Origin: Podarcis raffonei
Lineage: Eukaryota > Chordata > Lepidosauria > Squamata > Lacertidae
Reading direction: 5' to 3'
NCBI RefSeq assembly: GCF_027172205.1
Contig: NC_070602.1
Location: 132,188,049 to 132,252,048, forward strand
DNA: 64,000 nt
Shown here: one piece after another, positions 1-12,271 of the stretch
Numbering within the stretch: the first letter of the stretch is position 1
Layout: every line of letters starts with the position of its first letter
Notes under the pieces: model-generated
Seen by the model: the letters and a program-made list of their open reading frames with translations, nothing else
The model's database searches: none
What the model was told of the DNA's origin: nothing
Position numbers and translations under genes: made by a program

Positions 1-1116
1 TGTTCCAGTTACTGTACTGTACTGGCAAATGGATTTGGCTGAAGCCTCAGCTGCCCCATTGAATATGCCCATCAAAGGAAGAGTTTGGGAACAGAGAATA
101 CGGCTTTGATTTATTGCATTTAACAGTTCAGTACCCGCATCATCCAGTGTGTGGCCCAGACTAGCAGAAACTGACAGAGCTTATTAGGACTTTGCAATCC
201 TGCAGGAAGACTTCACAATAATTTTTTGCCTCGAGGGGAGTGGAAGGTAGAGGAAAATCTACAGTAGGAACTTGGAACAGGCCATATTTTTATGCATGCA
301 GCACAAACACAAACACTCTCTATATTCAGGTTTAGTCACCCAAACAATGTAGCACAAATTTAAAAGGCATCTATCTTGGAAAACTGTGGGGGTAATGCTC
401 ATATTTAATCTCCAGATGAGAGGCTGTGGAAAACACTTTTATGTTATGGAGTCATAATTTATGTGAGTCTCTCACCACGGACACCCTGGTTGCATTAGCC
501 CTCTTCTGGAGTTCAGTCTTGACTTGCAAGGGACAAAGTCATAGGGGGTGAGGCAAGAACATGCGCTTCATTGCCTCCCTATGTTTCTGAATGTACTGGA
601 CTTGCCCACTCCAGCCCAGGCTTTGTGTTTAGCATGGAGGCAGCTTGTAAGTCCGTTTGCCCAGATGTGCCTGGCAACCGGGCACACCCCTATTCTCCGA
701 CACATTTTTGCTGTTATGTGTCCAGGCTGAATGCCTAGAGAGAACCATCAAGATCTTTCTTCATAGCAGCACCAGCCTCCGCTAGGACTGCAGAGTGCAA
801 GGGTCATTTATTCCACGTCTTTCTCACAGCTGTTGCAGTCACCATGTGGGGTCACTGGCCAGAAGAAGTATGTCAGGGCTTCCCACATCAGGACTGCAAC
901 GTGCGAATTAGCCTTGGTTTGTTCAAATGTCCTGTTTACAATTCATACCATTCTCCAGGAACATATTTTACGTGGTCACTTCTCTTCACACTGATTTACG
1001 CTTGCACCCACTTAGGCCCTATCTGTTAACAAACTGGGGTTAGTGATAATCCCTTGCTGGGAGTAGAATATAGTGGCCCAAGACACTACCATGGGTTCAA
1101 AATTGAGGATTGAGGT
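1..1116. other. No gene or clear repeat seen
   Basis: Unassigned, moderately AT-rich sequence. Short open frames have no recognisable domain and no codon-like conservation that I can see. Confidence 0.5.
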
Positions 1117-1129
1117 AATGAGACAATTG

Positions 1130-1800
1130 GGGTGGGGGTGTCTGCTCCCCCAGGTATCATGGAATAACCCCACCACTTGGCCTTCCATCATACATGTCAT
1201 CTCTTTCATCAGTACCACAGCGTCTTGCATTTATTCGTGCAAGGTTCAATGTCTTTCCATCGAACCTGCTGAGCCACAGATTTTCCAAGGGTTTGGTGTC
1301 TCCGCTATGTGTGTGTGACGGGAAAACTGTTGAATCTCTTCCACATATAATGTTCAACTGTCCCCTACATAGCATAGCCAGGACTAAATTCCTGGGTCCT
1401 GCTTTACTGCGTTTGGTTGGCAGGCCTGTTGAGTTACACGCCGCACTGCTTTTTCAGGATACAGATCCTTCTGTAACTCTGCAGGTGGCGAGATTCCTGA
1501 ATGCGGTTATCTCACACACAAAAACCACCAAAAAACAACAAAAACATCAAAACTAATCGGACTGTTATGATGAGAGTGCATGTCGGATCTCGTCTTCAGT
1601 TTTTCTTTTTCTGTGAACCGTCCCTTGGAACTCTCCTGGCCCCAAGCTGTCATTTGGCTCTGCTCAATGACCCACCCTTGCATCGTGGTGTTCACCTTCT
1701 GCTGTCGGATATATCGGTCTTTATGTCTCTGTGTTTTTATGTTTGTACATATTTTATGGGCTAATAGCCGTAAATAAATAAATAAATAAATAATAAAATA
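1130..1800 (+). mobile_element. 5'-truncated non-LTR retrotransposon (LINE) with 13-bp target-site duplication
   Basis: The insertion is bounded exactly by AATGAGACAATTG at 1117-1129 and again at 1801-1813. It holds the last about 120 residues of a LINE polyprotein (1194-1556), including a CVCDG...H...C cysteine-histidine motif of the kind found after the reverse transcriptase in jockey/I-type LINEs, then a 3' UTR and an AAAT-rich tail. A Vingi or other I-clade origin is possible, but I cannot prove the clade. The perfect duplication suggests a fairly young copy. Confidence 0.8.
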
Positions 1801-2529
1801 AATGAGACAATTGCTGCTGGAAATGTTTCCCTTCAGTACCTGATACAAAGAGAAGCAACTGGAAGTGAGTGCCAGAAAAACAGGGCTGAAACAGAAAATG
1901 TCACATGGTCAAGTTTCTGTAGCCTGGATGGGGAACCTAATTTCTCTAACAGAGCAGTATTGGAAAACGTAACATTTCAGGAAAGGGGCATTTTCATATG
2001 CGGATCCACTTCTGCCTGGGGCTTTTAAAGAGGCAATTTAGGACCACGGAAGGAGCTAAATGCAGAGTTAACAGCTAGCTCAGAGAATGCATAAGCTAAA
2101 GCTATAGTAAATACCCCTCAACTGCCCCAATTTAATTGGGACATCCCATTTTTTGGGGGGGCATGCTCTAACATGAGATTGTGGCCCTGAAAGATGTGTG
2201 TTCCGGTTTCCCTCTGGGACATGTTGGAGAGTGTGAGCTAAGCACTGGGTCAAATGGGTCCCCCAGCTGGCTCCTCCCTACCCTCCATGTTAAATAGGCC
2301 CCTGGACAGTTACTAAGTGGGTTGTGGTTGTTGTTGTCACCATAGTTTTAATTTTACAGCCTTCTTCATTCCAGCAAGCCTTCAGGCCCATAACCATGAA
2401 AGGAAGAACAGCAGGAAAGCCATATGGGTGGTTGCCTAGTAACTGACCAAAATGTCTTCCACTACTTCCTGGTTCTCACAAGAAATAATGGGGTACGGAT
2501 AGATGAATACTTGCCACTTTTTTCCATGA

Positions 2530-2755
2530 TGGCAAGGAACCATTAATGAGCATTCTTTGGGTTTGTTCAGTCAACCAACTACAAATCCACCTAAAAGTTG
2601 CCCAGTCAACCCACATTTTACCAGCTTCCTTGTAAGACTATAATGGGGGACTTTGTAAAAAACAACAACACCTTGCTGAAATCAAGATACACTAGGTCCA
2701 CAGCATTCCCCTGATCCACCAAGCTTGTAACTCCATCCAAGAGAGAGAGAGAGAA

Positions 2756-2799
<44 letters not shown>

Positions 2800-3170
2800 T
2801 GGATGGATGTCTGGCATGACTTGTTTGTTTGTTTGTTTGTTTGTTTGATTGATTGACTTGTTTTGAGAAACCCATGCTAGCTCTTAGTAATCACAGCAAC
2901 TTTTTCTAAACGCTCACAGACCGACTGTTGAGTTATCTGTTCTAGTATGTTCCCTGGTATCAATGTCAAGCTCACCGGTCAGTAAGTTACCTAGGTCTCT
3001 CCCCCCCCTTTGAAGATGGGGGCAACATTTGTTTGCCTCCAGTCTGCAGGGACCTCACTTGTTCTCCAAGAATTCTCAAAGATCATGGACAAAGGTTCTG
3101 AGATTACATCCGCAAGCTTTTTTTCTACCCTTGGATGCGGCTCACCAGCCCCTGGAGATTTGAATTTATT
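2530..3170 (-). mobile_element. CR1-type LINE fragment, reverse transcriptase region
   Basis: Read on the minus strand, pieces resemble the CR1 reverse transcriptase: GVTSLVDQGNAVDLVYLDFSK near 2670-2730, and upstream the stretches corresponding to the PDEIHPRVLKEL and SLTSIPG regions. It is degenerate and interrupted by microsatellites at 2740-2850. An old, broken copy. Confidence 0.75.
2740..2850. repeat. Compound microsatellite (GA)n-(GGAT)n-(TTTG)n
   Basis: A GA run (2740-2795), GGAT units to about 2809, then TTTG units at 2822-2848. The cluster lies inside the antisense CR1 fragment. Confidence 0.9.
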
Positions 3171-3679
3171 TAAAGTAGCCAGGTGTTGCCTTTTTATCTA
3201 TCTTGGGTTGCAGAGTTTAAGCTGTGTTTGTATATTTGTAAATAAACTGAAATACGACAGATGCCATAAGCCTTCTGTGAACTTCTTCCAAAGGAAGCTA
3301 AACTTGATTAATTGCTGGCCCCCCTGCAATAACAATATGCATACAGGAATAACTCTTAGGATAGCTTCAGCACTGCAATTTGGAATAACTTGTGGGCATT
3401 TAGTAAGCTTATTTAGTGGAATTTCAAGCCAGCATGGCCCCCTCTCAGCAATATAGTTCAACCTGTTGGTAGGACAAGCATCAATGGCAACTGCTTCTTC
3501 AGCCTGAGCTTTAAAATCTCCATTAAACAGCTACTTCATGTATAGCCGAGGGCAGTTTTTCCCATTACTGAGCTCTTTCCATGCTTTTGAAATGGGTTAA
3601 CCTAAATACATGTTGCTTTTGGTGAAGTTGAACCTTCAGATTCTCTTTCAAAGACAATAAAATATCAAATCTGAGGTCC

Positions 3680-4482
3680 TGTGTGAGTGTCTGGAGGCGG
3701 TTGGAGGATGGATGGCGGCTAACAGATTGAGGTTGAATCCTGACAAGACAGGAGGCGGGCAGGTGTGGAGGACTCCCTGGTCCTGAATGGGTAACTGTGC
3801 CCCTTAAGGACCAGGTGCGCAGCCTGGGAGTCATTTTGGACTGTGTCCAGGGCAGCTGTTTACCAGCTCCATCTGGTACATAGGCTGAGACCCTATCTGC
3901 CTGCGGACTGTCTCACCAGAGTGGTGCATGCTCTGGTTATCTCCCGCTTGGACTACTGCAATGCGCTCTACGTGGGGCTACCTTTGAAGGTGACTCGGAA
4001 ACTACAACTTATCCAGAATGCGGCAGCTAGACTGGTGACTGGGGGCGGCCGCCGAGACCACATAACACCGGTCTTGAAAGACCTACATTGGCTCCCAGTA
4101 CGTTTCCGAGCACAATTCAAAGTGTTGGTGCTGACCTTTAAAGCCCTAAACGGCCTCGGTCCAGTATACCTGAAGGAGCGTCTCCACCCCCATCGTTCTG
4201 ACCGGATGCTGAGATCCAGTGCCGAGGGCCTTCTGGCGGTTCCCTCATTGCGAGAAGCAAAGCTACAGGGAACCAGGCAGAGGGCCTTCTCAGTAGTGGC
4301 GCCCGCCCTGTGGAACGCCCTTCCAGCAGATGTCAAAGCAATAAACAACTACCTGACATCTTAAGGCAGCCCTGTTCAGGGAAGTTTTTAACGTGTGATA
4401 TTTTAGTGTATTTTTGGTTTCTATGGAAGCCGCCCAGAGTGGCTGGGGAGGCCCAGCCAGATGGGCGGGGTGTAAATAATAA

Positions 4483-4524
<42 letters not shown>

Positions 4525-4525
4525 T
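3680..4525 (+). mobile_element. L2-like LINE 3' end with ATT-repeat tail
   Basis: The frame at 3843-4364 encodes the end of a LINE reverse transcriptase and its C-terminal region: SRLDYCNALYVGLPLK, ITPVLKDLHWLPV, FKVLVLTFKALNGLGP and AFSVVAPALWNALPAD, all typical of L2/CR1-superfamily elements in amniotes. A short 3' UTR with GGGCGGGGTGTAAATAATAA leads into an ATT microsatellite (4484-4525). It is 5' truncated. The open frame still reads about 170 residues, so the copy is not ancient. Confidence 0.85.
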
Positions 4526-4654
4526 TAGTGCTACATTTCCTTGATAACAATTTTGAGAGGGGTAGCCACATTAGTCTGTTGCAGAAAAAAAAACAAGAGA
4601 GTCTTGTGCAACTTGAAGACTAATCCATTTATTATGGTAGAAGGCTGCACCTAG

Positions 4655-4790
4655 TTCACCTTGTGGTGGCCAGTGTGGTAGACTGGTAAACTAGGACGTA
4701 AGAGACCAGTGTTCAAATCCCCGCTCAGCCATGAAACTCACTGGGTGACCTTGGGCCAGTCACAGTCCCACACAGTCAGTGTGGCATCAT
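4655..4790 (+). repeat. MIR-like CORE-SINE fragment
   Basis: A tRNA-like head (GGCCAGTGTGGTAGACTGG, then GTTCAAATCCCCGC as B box) is followed by the CORE segment CTGGGTGACCTTGGGCCAGTCAC. It is more diverged than the copies at 32.6, 54.9 and 57.6 kb. Confidence 0.6.
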
Positions 4791-5329
4791 TTTCCTTTAC
4801 CATATTTTCCAGGTGGCCCATAACCATCCTTTTCCTGCAGCCTGCCCGATTTTAATACCAGCACAATGATTTGCAATGTCCAGGCCATCAAATCCCCTCA
4901 TCCCTAGAGGGGAAATGTCAGAATTGTACACCTCCTGTGAGAGCAAGTGTGTTTCCCCGTGACTTCCAGTCCCACTCATGTGTCCACAGGCACACCAGAT
5001 CAAAAGCATGTACAAAGTGCTTGCTATAGCCCTGCTGCGCATTTCCAGCATTACAGCGCAAGGTGGCTCCCAGGGAGAGAACAAAGATTCTCTGCAGTAA
5101 CATCACTGTGTTTGCCATGCATACTTCTTAACCCCTTCGCTCCCCCACAAACCGTACTAGGCTCAGAAAAATCCTCTCGGTTCCCACAGCTGCAGGTTTA
5201 AAGTTGCCTTCCTTTCTCTTTGGACGAGTCCAATCACATGCATGACCTGAGCCAATTCCTGCTGCTGATTTGGCAGAAGGGCACTGACTACAAAGGGAGA
5301 GGAAAAGCACACTCTTTTCTAGCCAGGTT

Positions 5330-5709
5330 TTTTCTGGGCATGTTTAGCCTGGAGAAGAGGAGGTTAAGGGGTGATATGATAGCCATGTTCAAATATATAA
5401 AAGGATGTCAACATAGAGGAGGGAGAAAGGTTGTTTTCTGCTGCTCCAGAGAAGCGGACACGGAGCAATGGATCCAAACTACAAGAAAGAAGATTCCACC
5501 TAAACATTAGGAAGAACTTCCTGACAGTAAGAGCTGTTCGACAGTGGAATTTGCAGCCAAGGAGTGTGGTGGAGTCTCCTTCTTTGGAGGTCTTTAAGCA
5601 GAGGCTTGACAACCATATGTCAGGAGTGCTCTGATGGTGTTTCCTGCTTGGCAGGGGGTTGGACTCGATGGCCCTTGTGGTCTCTTCCAACTCTATGATT
5701 CTATGATTC
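5330..5709 (+). mobile_element. CR1 LINE 3' end
   Basis: It carries the C-terminal coding relic ([23 protein letters not shown]), the typical 3' UTR phrase GGGGTTGGACTCGATGGCCC and the ATTCTATG repeat tail, the hallmark of CR1. A near-identical 3' end lies at 47475-47698, so the subfamily was recently active. Confidence 0.9.
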
Positions 5710-8594
5710 TGGGTTTCTAAGCATTCTGCACCACTGCAGATTTCCCTTCATAAACACAACCTTTGCCTTTCCTTCTTTGTATTTCAGGCTTACGTAGGTA
5801 CTAAATAACATATATCAGAATCTGATCCTCAGATTTACAGAATTTTGATTTATCTTGTCTACCTTTTGAATAGAAATTGGATAGGGAATATGGGCAAAAA
5901 ACAAACCCAGCCTTCATTTTGTTGTACTGCACATGCACCATTGCCCTTGAACATGCTCATGAGCAAATTCTGATGGAAGTAGAGGAATAGGGCATCAAAA
6001 AGCCCACCCCATCTCCCCATTAATCCTTCCCAACAGATACCCCTGCAATAGCTTTTTCTCACTAACCCAGGCAAGGTTGTAGATCTAAGAGAAGAGAAGG
6101 GGTAGAAAATACAAGGGGGGTGGGGAGCTTACTACAGGTCTTTTGAGATGGCTATTTCATTGCAAGTTATTATGAAGGAAGCAAATATTTTTCATTAAGT
6201 GCAGGGTTTCCTTTGTGGCACTGAGGAAATATGGTTTCCTACAACTTATGGGTCATCTCTTGCAGTATGCAGAGCTGGGGAGAAAGTAGTTGTACAAGAA
6301 TATAGAAAAAACATCTAAATTCTTCTATTTACATCATTCATGAAAGGTAGCACATTGTCCCCATATTTTCCATATTTAGCAGAAACAATTTGTTTTGTTT
6401 TTGGTTCCTTAGAAGCTAAGTACCCATCTTTATATTTCTCCTGTGTGGGTGCGCCCATGTCTGCAAGCTCTTTAAAGCAGAAGGGGAGGAACCTGATGAA
6501 TGTTATCTCCAGCAAGAACTTGCCAGGGCATAAACTGGTTTAGTTTCCTATTAAATTATTGACAGCTCTGCTTTTTCATTTAAAGCAACAAACAAGTGAC
6601 AGGCAGCATGTCTTCAGCATGACTACCCTACTAGTCTTAATAATGGAAGTGCAGCAAATTGCACCACAAAAACTAGACTGGGACTACCCTGGATTGCCTT
6701 TTTCTTCCTTTTGTAATCAGGGTGATATTTTATGAAAGTTTCTTTTTAATTAAAGAAAATATTTACACAAATCTATCATTCTTGAGAAAGATTAGCATGT
6801 ATGTATTTGACTTTGGGCACTGTTTTCCAGCACTGTTAGGCAGGTGCCTCTCATTTTGCTTTGACTTTGGACCATGCCTCTTTTTGCATATCTTAAAGAG
6901 CAACTCTTTACCATGTGTTGCTGTTATAAATGCAGAAGAACTACCAACTGTGTTCACAAGCCCTATGCTTGAGCTTGAGCAACGCTACAAAGATTTTTGA
7001 TTGCCTAAGGACCTTTTGCTGCTGTGCGGTTATAACATTTTGCATTATTCTATTCAATATTTTATGTCAAGTGTTCTATATAGTGTTTTTATGCATAGAG
7101 ATGATTTGCAACATTAAGTTTTAAAGTTTATACTAATTTTAAAAACTGGTAATGTTTATATATTTGAAAGCAGCCTAATTTAGAGAGAGAATGGTAGTGC
7201 TTAATGTTGAATGTGTTGGAGTTTTGCTACAGTTCTTTCACCATTTTTGTAATTGTCTTAGTGTCTAGAACGTCATAAAGGCAGGCTATACTTTATACTT
7301 GATATTTACTTTATACGTAACCAAACAACCCAATGTGCCATGGCTGTAGCATGCCTACCAGAAAACTCTCCCACCACAGGTGCCTCTGCCTGTTTAGTGC
7401 TTTTGCTCTTTCTCACTGAAGCTAAAATCCCAGCCTTTTAATCTGACCAATTATTGTCAGGTCCAGTGGAAAAGGAAACCTCCACTGAACTGTGTCTGCT
7501 CACCGTCCATACGCTAGGAAGCTAAATTAACTCTATGCAAATTCAAGCATACATTTACATTTTTACTCACACAACACATTCATGTACAACAATATTTTAG
7601 CTTTGCCAGCTATTGTGCTGGTGTTTTTAACAGCTTCACAGCATGGCAAGACTCTTCAGGTGTAGCTACAAAGACACACACAGACACAGACACAGACACA
7701 CACACACACACACACACACACACCAGAATAGGGTCAATGTAAGGCAGGCTCCATATTTCCCCCATCAATTGAAACAGTAGCAGACTGCTCCAACCAGTCA
7801 TTCAATTTTGATGCTCTGTCCTGAAGTGAGATACGAAACTGCAATGGAACAAAGTTTTCCATGGCAATGTTGGGGAGCTCATAGAAAAGAACAAAGACTT
7901 CAAAATACTTCCTAGCAACCCTCAACAACTTGTAGGGTCCAGAGGCTAAGAAAACCACAGACCTCATAGGAAGATGACAGCAGCCAGGTCCTCTTTCACC
8001 TGAACAAGGGAAGGCAGACAACATTCACAGCCCAACAGACTTGGGGACACTTCTTAACCCCATTGTTTTCAATGGCTTTGTCTAATCTAAAATTGGCTGT
8101 GAACAGAATCTGCAGTCAAACTATACGTTATCCTTTAGGTTTCTTGACTTAAAAAATATTGGTTGGCAGATTCAGTGTGAGAGGTTGTTTAACCTTTTTC
8201 TCCACCACCTTTTGTCTCAAAATTGTCTTCAAGATACTGCTCCCCCCCCACAGAAGACATCTTTCTGCACAAGTGAGAAAGCAGGTGGGGGGGGGTATGC
8301 TTCTGAGTTGGGAAAGAGTGATTGGATGCAGTGTCCATGTGTCCTACTTTACAGAGAATAGCTGTCCATTGAAGGCAAAGGTCTGCAAGAGTCTCAGAGG
8401 ACAGTCCTTTATTGGAGAGGCACCCTCCTGTCGATGGACTGCCTGGCCCTGAATCGGGGCCTGGAATCAGCCCATCAACACAGCACATGGGCAGGTGCAC
8501 AGGTCAACTGGTCAGTTGTCACAATCTTCCCCACTAAGATGATATTCACTGCATTTCTGATCAAATTATAACAATTATATCCAGATTTATACTA
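5710..8594. other. No gene seen; CA microsatellite at about 7676-7723
   Basis: AT-rich unassigned sequence with no recognisable coding exon. The CA repeat is preceded by imperfect CAGACA units. Confidence 0.5.
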
Positions 8595-8596
8595 TA

Positions 8597-8811
8597 CAGT
8601 GGTACCTCAGGTTACAAACACTTCGGGTTACAGACTCCGCTAACCCAGAAGTAGTACCTCGGGTTAAGAACTTTGTCCCAGGATGAGAACAGAAATTGTG
8701 GTCTGGCGGCAGTGGGAAGCCCCATTAACTAAAGTGGTGCTTCAGGTTAAGAACAGTTTCAGGTTAAGAATGGACCGGAATGAATTAAGTTCGTAACCAG
8801 AGGTACCACTG
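8597..8811. mobile_element. Tigger/pogo-like MITE, copy 1
   Basis: Terminal inverted repeats CAGTGGTACCTC and GAGGTACCACTG are flanked by TA on both sides, the target of Tc1/mariner elements. It has no coding capacity. The inner part contains repeated GGTTAAGAAC and GGTTACA motifs on both arms, so the element can fold into a long imperfect hairpin. Confidence 0.85.
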
Positions 8812-9930
8812 TACATATAAATCAGCAGGTGCACATTTTAGGCAAATGTAACTCTTCTTTTTTGGTGATGTATTTGTAAGTGGTTAACTTAAAGCTACAT
8901 ATGATTTGAGCTGTCTTTCCCTGCTGCTGGGTTTCTACTTTCAATCATCACCTCCACTTCTGTTTTTTAGTTTAGCTTCATTGTTCCTGCATCTCACAGT
9001 ATTGTTACTGTCCAGTTTGGCCCTCCTCCCACTGGAAACTGTGTGTGAATAATAAAATATGAATAAAGTATGCAGTAAATCATATGTTCTTTAAGTTATT
9101 GTATTTTTCTGGGTTTTGCAACAGAAACCTTGTAAACAGAATTGTTACAACAGAAGTTTTTGCCATTACTATTCCTACCATTTCTGTCTCAGTTGAAACC
9201 ATGAGCCTATTGTGCCGGGTGCCATATACAGAAACCCAGATGAGGGAGCGAATAAGTAGACAGCAGAAGGCAAAAGCAATGAGCAAAGGCCAGGATATTC
9301 AATCCTAAATTTAGAACCAAAACATACCTTCCTGTCTCTGTATTGCAGACAACTTGGTGCTCTTCCTGCCTGCGGTTTTCACATATTGCACCTCAGGGGA
9401 TGAATGATCACAAGGAAAACCCCACCACAAGTGACGATGTTCTGCAAACCCTTCCTCAACTCTAGCAGAAGAGGTGGTGCAGTACTCTTCAGTGTTACAG
9501 AGAAATTCAACTGCTTGTAGGAAGTGTTGAACAAATAGGAAATTGTCTTTGTTTTTTATTTTACTTTTCTCAAGCAACGCAAGAAAACAAAACAGGTTCT
9601 CCTCTGAAAGTAAGGCACCTTCTGCACATAGAAGGGAGTTTTAGATCCAAGCCCAAATATGTAGCTGCATGCCTGAAAGTAGGCTAGGTCGATAGGAATG
9701 CCCAACCTAAGTCATCATTATCTGCCCAGATTTTAATGAGAATCTAAAGTTACATCTGGTTTTAGAACCACTGATGTGGACAGACATTGTTCTCTCCATG
9801 AGGCTCTCCCCACTCAATAAGACCTGCTGCACTGCTGGTCTCATAGTTGCTTAGTTTGCTAGCTGTGCTCATCCTTTATGTTCTTCCTTGAAAGAGCAGG
9901 AAGAAGGAAGGGAAGGTGTTTGAATGGGTG

Positions 9931-10310
9931 TAGGAAGTCACATAAGGGACGCAGGTGGCGCTGTGGGTAAAAGCCTCAGCGCCTAGGGCTTGCCGATCGA
10001 AAGGTCGGCGGTTCGAATCCCCGCGGCGGGGTGCGCTCCCGTTCTTCGGTCCCAGCGCCTGCCAACCTAGCAGTTCGAAAGCACCCCCGGGTGCAAGTAG
10101 ATAAATAGGGACCACTTACTAGCGGGAAGGTAAACGGCGTTCCGTGTGCTGCGCTGGCTCGCCAGATGCAGCTTTGTCACGCTGGCCACGTGACCCGGAA
10201 GTGTCTCCAGACAGCGCTGGCCCCCGGCCTCTTGAGTGAGATGGGCGCACAACCCTAGAGTCTGTCAAGACTGGCCTTTACCTTTACCTTTACCTTTAGG
10301 AAGTCACATA
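9931..10310 (+). mobile_element. Sauria SINE, copy 1, with 14-bp target-site duplication
   Basis: A tRNA-derived head (A-box-like GTGGCGCTGTGGG, B box GGTTCGAATCC), a tRNA-unrelated body and a tail of ACCTTT units. It is flanked by TAGGAAGTCACATA at 9931-9944 and 10297-10310. Full length with perfect duplications, so probably young. Confidence 0.92.
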
Positions 10311-10396
10311 CAAGCTCAAGAGACTCAGGTTTCCCATGCTGTACAGTACAAGGTGTCTCCTGCAGAATTGTTAAATGTTCTGCAATTATCCATGTG

Positions 10397-10622
10397 CAGT
10401 GGTACCTCGGGTTACATACGCTTCAGGTTACAGACTCCGCTAACCCAGAAATAGTACCTCAGGTTAAGAACTTTGCTTCATGATGAGAACAGAAATCATG
10501 CTTTGGCAGTGCGGCGGCAGCGGGAGGCCCCATTAGCTAAAGTGGTGCTTCAGGTTAAGAACAGTTTCAGGTGAAGAATGGACCTCTGGAACGAATTAAG
10601 TTCTTAACCCGAGGTACCACTG
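10397..10622. mobile_element. Tigger/pogo-like MITE, copy 2
   Basis: Same family as 8597-8811: CAGTGGTACCTCGGGTTA at one end and GAGGTACCACTG at the other. The left flank is TG rather than TA, so one target base has changed. Confidence 0.82.
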
Positions 10623-11829
10623 TATATCTTAAGACATAAGAGTTAAACATATATCATGGAACTTCTCTGCTATTTATAAGTGCTGTGTGAATAACCATTC
10701 TGCGCTGCTTATCACCTCCTAGGTCTTCATCTGCTGAAACGGTACCTAAAGTCATTCTCCTTATATGTGACACGATGCCACTGCTTTCGTATTAACGGAA
10801 TAGAAGAGCCAGTGACCTCCACATCTGGGATTCTCCCTCTGTTCACTCAGCCTGAATCCATTCATCGCTCTTGTTTTAATCCCACAGGCAATATCTTCCA
10901 AATAATCGGCCTTCGTTTTCAATCTCTTGATCTAGCCGTGTCCCTCAAATCCTCTCAGTCCAAGAGCAAAGCAATCTTAATGGCCCCATTTCATGCCTTG
11001 TTTGTTTTTAATCTTTTAAAAATGTACAGTATTTGAATGCAAGTTCTATGTAAATGTAATAAAGATTAGTGTGACTCTGCATTTCAGAATGCAAAGCATT
11101 TATTTATACAAAAGGGGGGGTGTATATACAGAATATTTGCCCCCCCAGTGACCTGGATATTTGTGCAAAGTTAGAGTGAGCTTTCGGCATGGATAATAAA
11201 ATGAAAGTCTATTTATCTTTTTTATGTCAGCAGTTTAAAATATGTTTAAATTAGCAGGCAATGAAACACCTCCACAGGTGATTTTCACAGATTCCTCTTT
11301 CCTCCTCCAGTGCCTTCCCCTCTTCCTTGGTTGCGAGCTGGATCTGAGCTCCTTCCACGAACAGAAGAATCCTTTCATCAATAGAAGGGTGTGTCTAGAT
11401 CTAATGCAATCTCTGGTTACCCCCCCTCTTTTGCACATCATTTAAATGTAAATAAACCTTATCCAGTCAGAAAAGCCTTATCCTTTGGAAAGCGCTGTTG
11501 AGACACTTAAAGGAGCTTACTGAAGTAGTGTGACCACACTTTAGCTTTATATTCTAATAATATAAACAGATTATTTTAGTGCTAGTAGTGGGGGAGATCA
11601 CGCTTGGACATATGAAGTCAGATTATTTGTCCACATAGCCCAGTGGTGTCTAATTTGGCTGGCAGCAGCTCTCCAAAATACCCAGCACCTTCTACCTGAA
11701 ATCCGTTAACTGGAGGTGGAACCTGGACTCCAGGGTCATCGATGGTGGGTGAGAAAGGCACAGTGGCAGGAACTGGATGGGCCAGAATGGGAAAATAGAA
11801 GTCCGGCATCCTTGGGCTTTCCTGAGTTC

Positions 11830-12062
11830 TAGTCCTTTCAGAATGCCGAAACATGTCTAGGCATGAGTCTAATTTCAGCTGGTAACCTATTCCAGAGGAC
11901 TGGAGCTGGAACAATAAAAACCTGGTTTCTACTACATGTTAAACACACCTCTGGGGCATGCAGTACCCTCAGCAGTGCCCTGTCTGAGGAGTATAGTTGC
12001 CAGGATAGAGATTGAAATTTGGTTGACCGGAGGAATTGATAGATGATTGGCATGGCTGACAT
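11830..12062 (-). mobile_element. L2-like LINE fragment, C-terminal coding relic
   Basis: On the minus strand the stretch VFIVPAPVLWNRLPAEIRL corresponds to the AFSVVAPALWNALPAD block seen in the element at 3680-4525. It is a diverged, short fragment. Confidence 0.55.
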
Positions 12063-12231
12063 GAGGAAGAGTCAGTCAACCCCTTTGTTTTCTGTAGAGT
12101 TGAAGGTGATAGAATGAAGAAGGAGCGATGGCTGGGACACTGGGTGGATCCATATACAATTTGAAACAGCAGCAGATTAAATAAAAAGATTAAAAGCCAA
12201 GCAGAAAAGCTCAAAAACCAAAGACAAACTG

Positions 12232-12234
<3 letters not shown>

Positions 12235-12269
<35 letters not shown>
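12235..12269. repeat. CA microsatellite
   Basis: About 17 uninterrupted CA units. Confidence 0.9.

Positions 12270-12271
<2 letters not shown>

Noticed and set aside
3843-4364. 173-residue open frame as a host gene
   Set aside because: The protein is the end of an L2-like LINE, with DYCNALYVGLP and HWLPV blocks and an ATT tail downstream.
9945-10300. tRNA gene at the SINE head
   Set aside because: A and B box-like sequences are present, but the rest is SINE body with an ACCTTT tail. The same holds for the other SINE copies.
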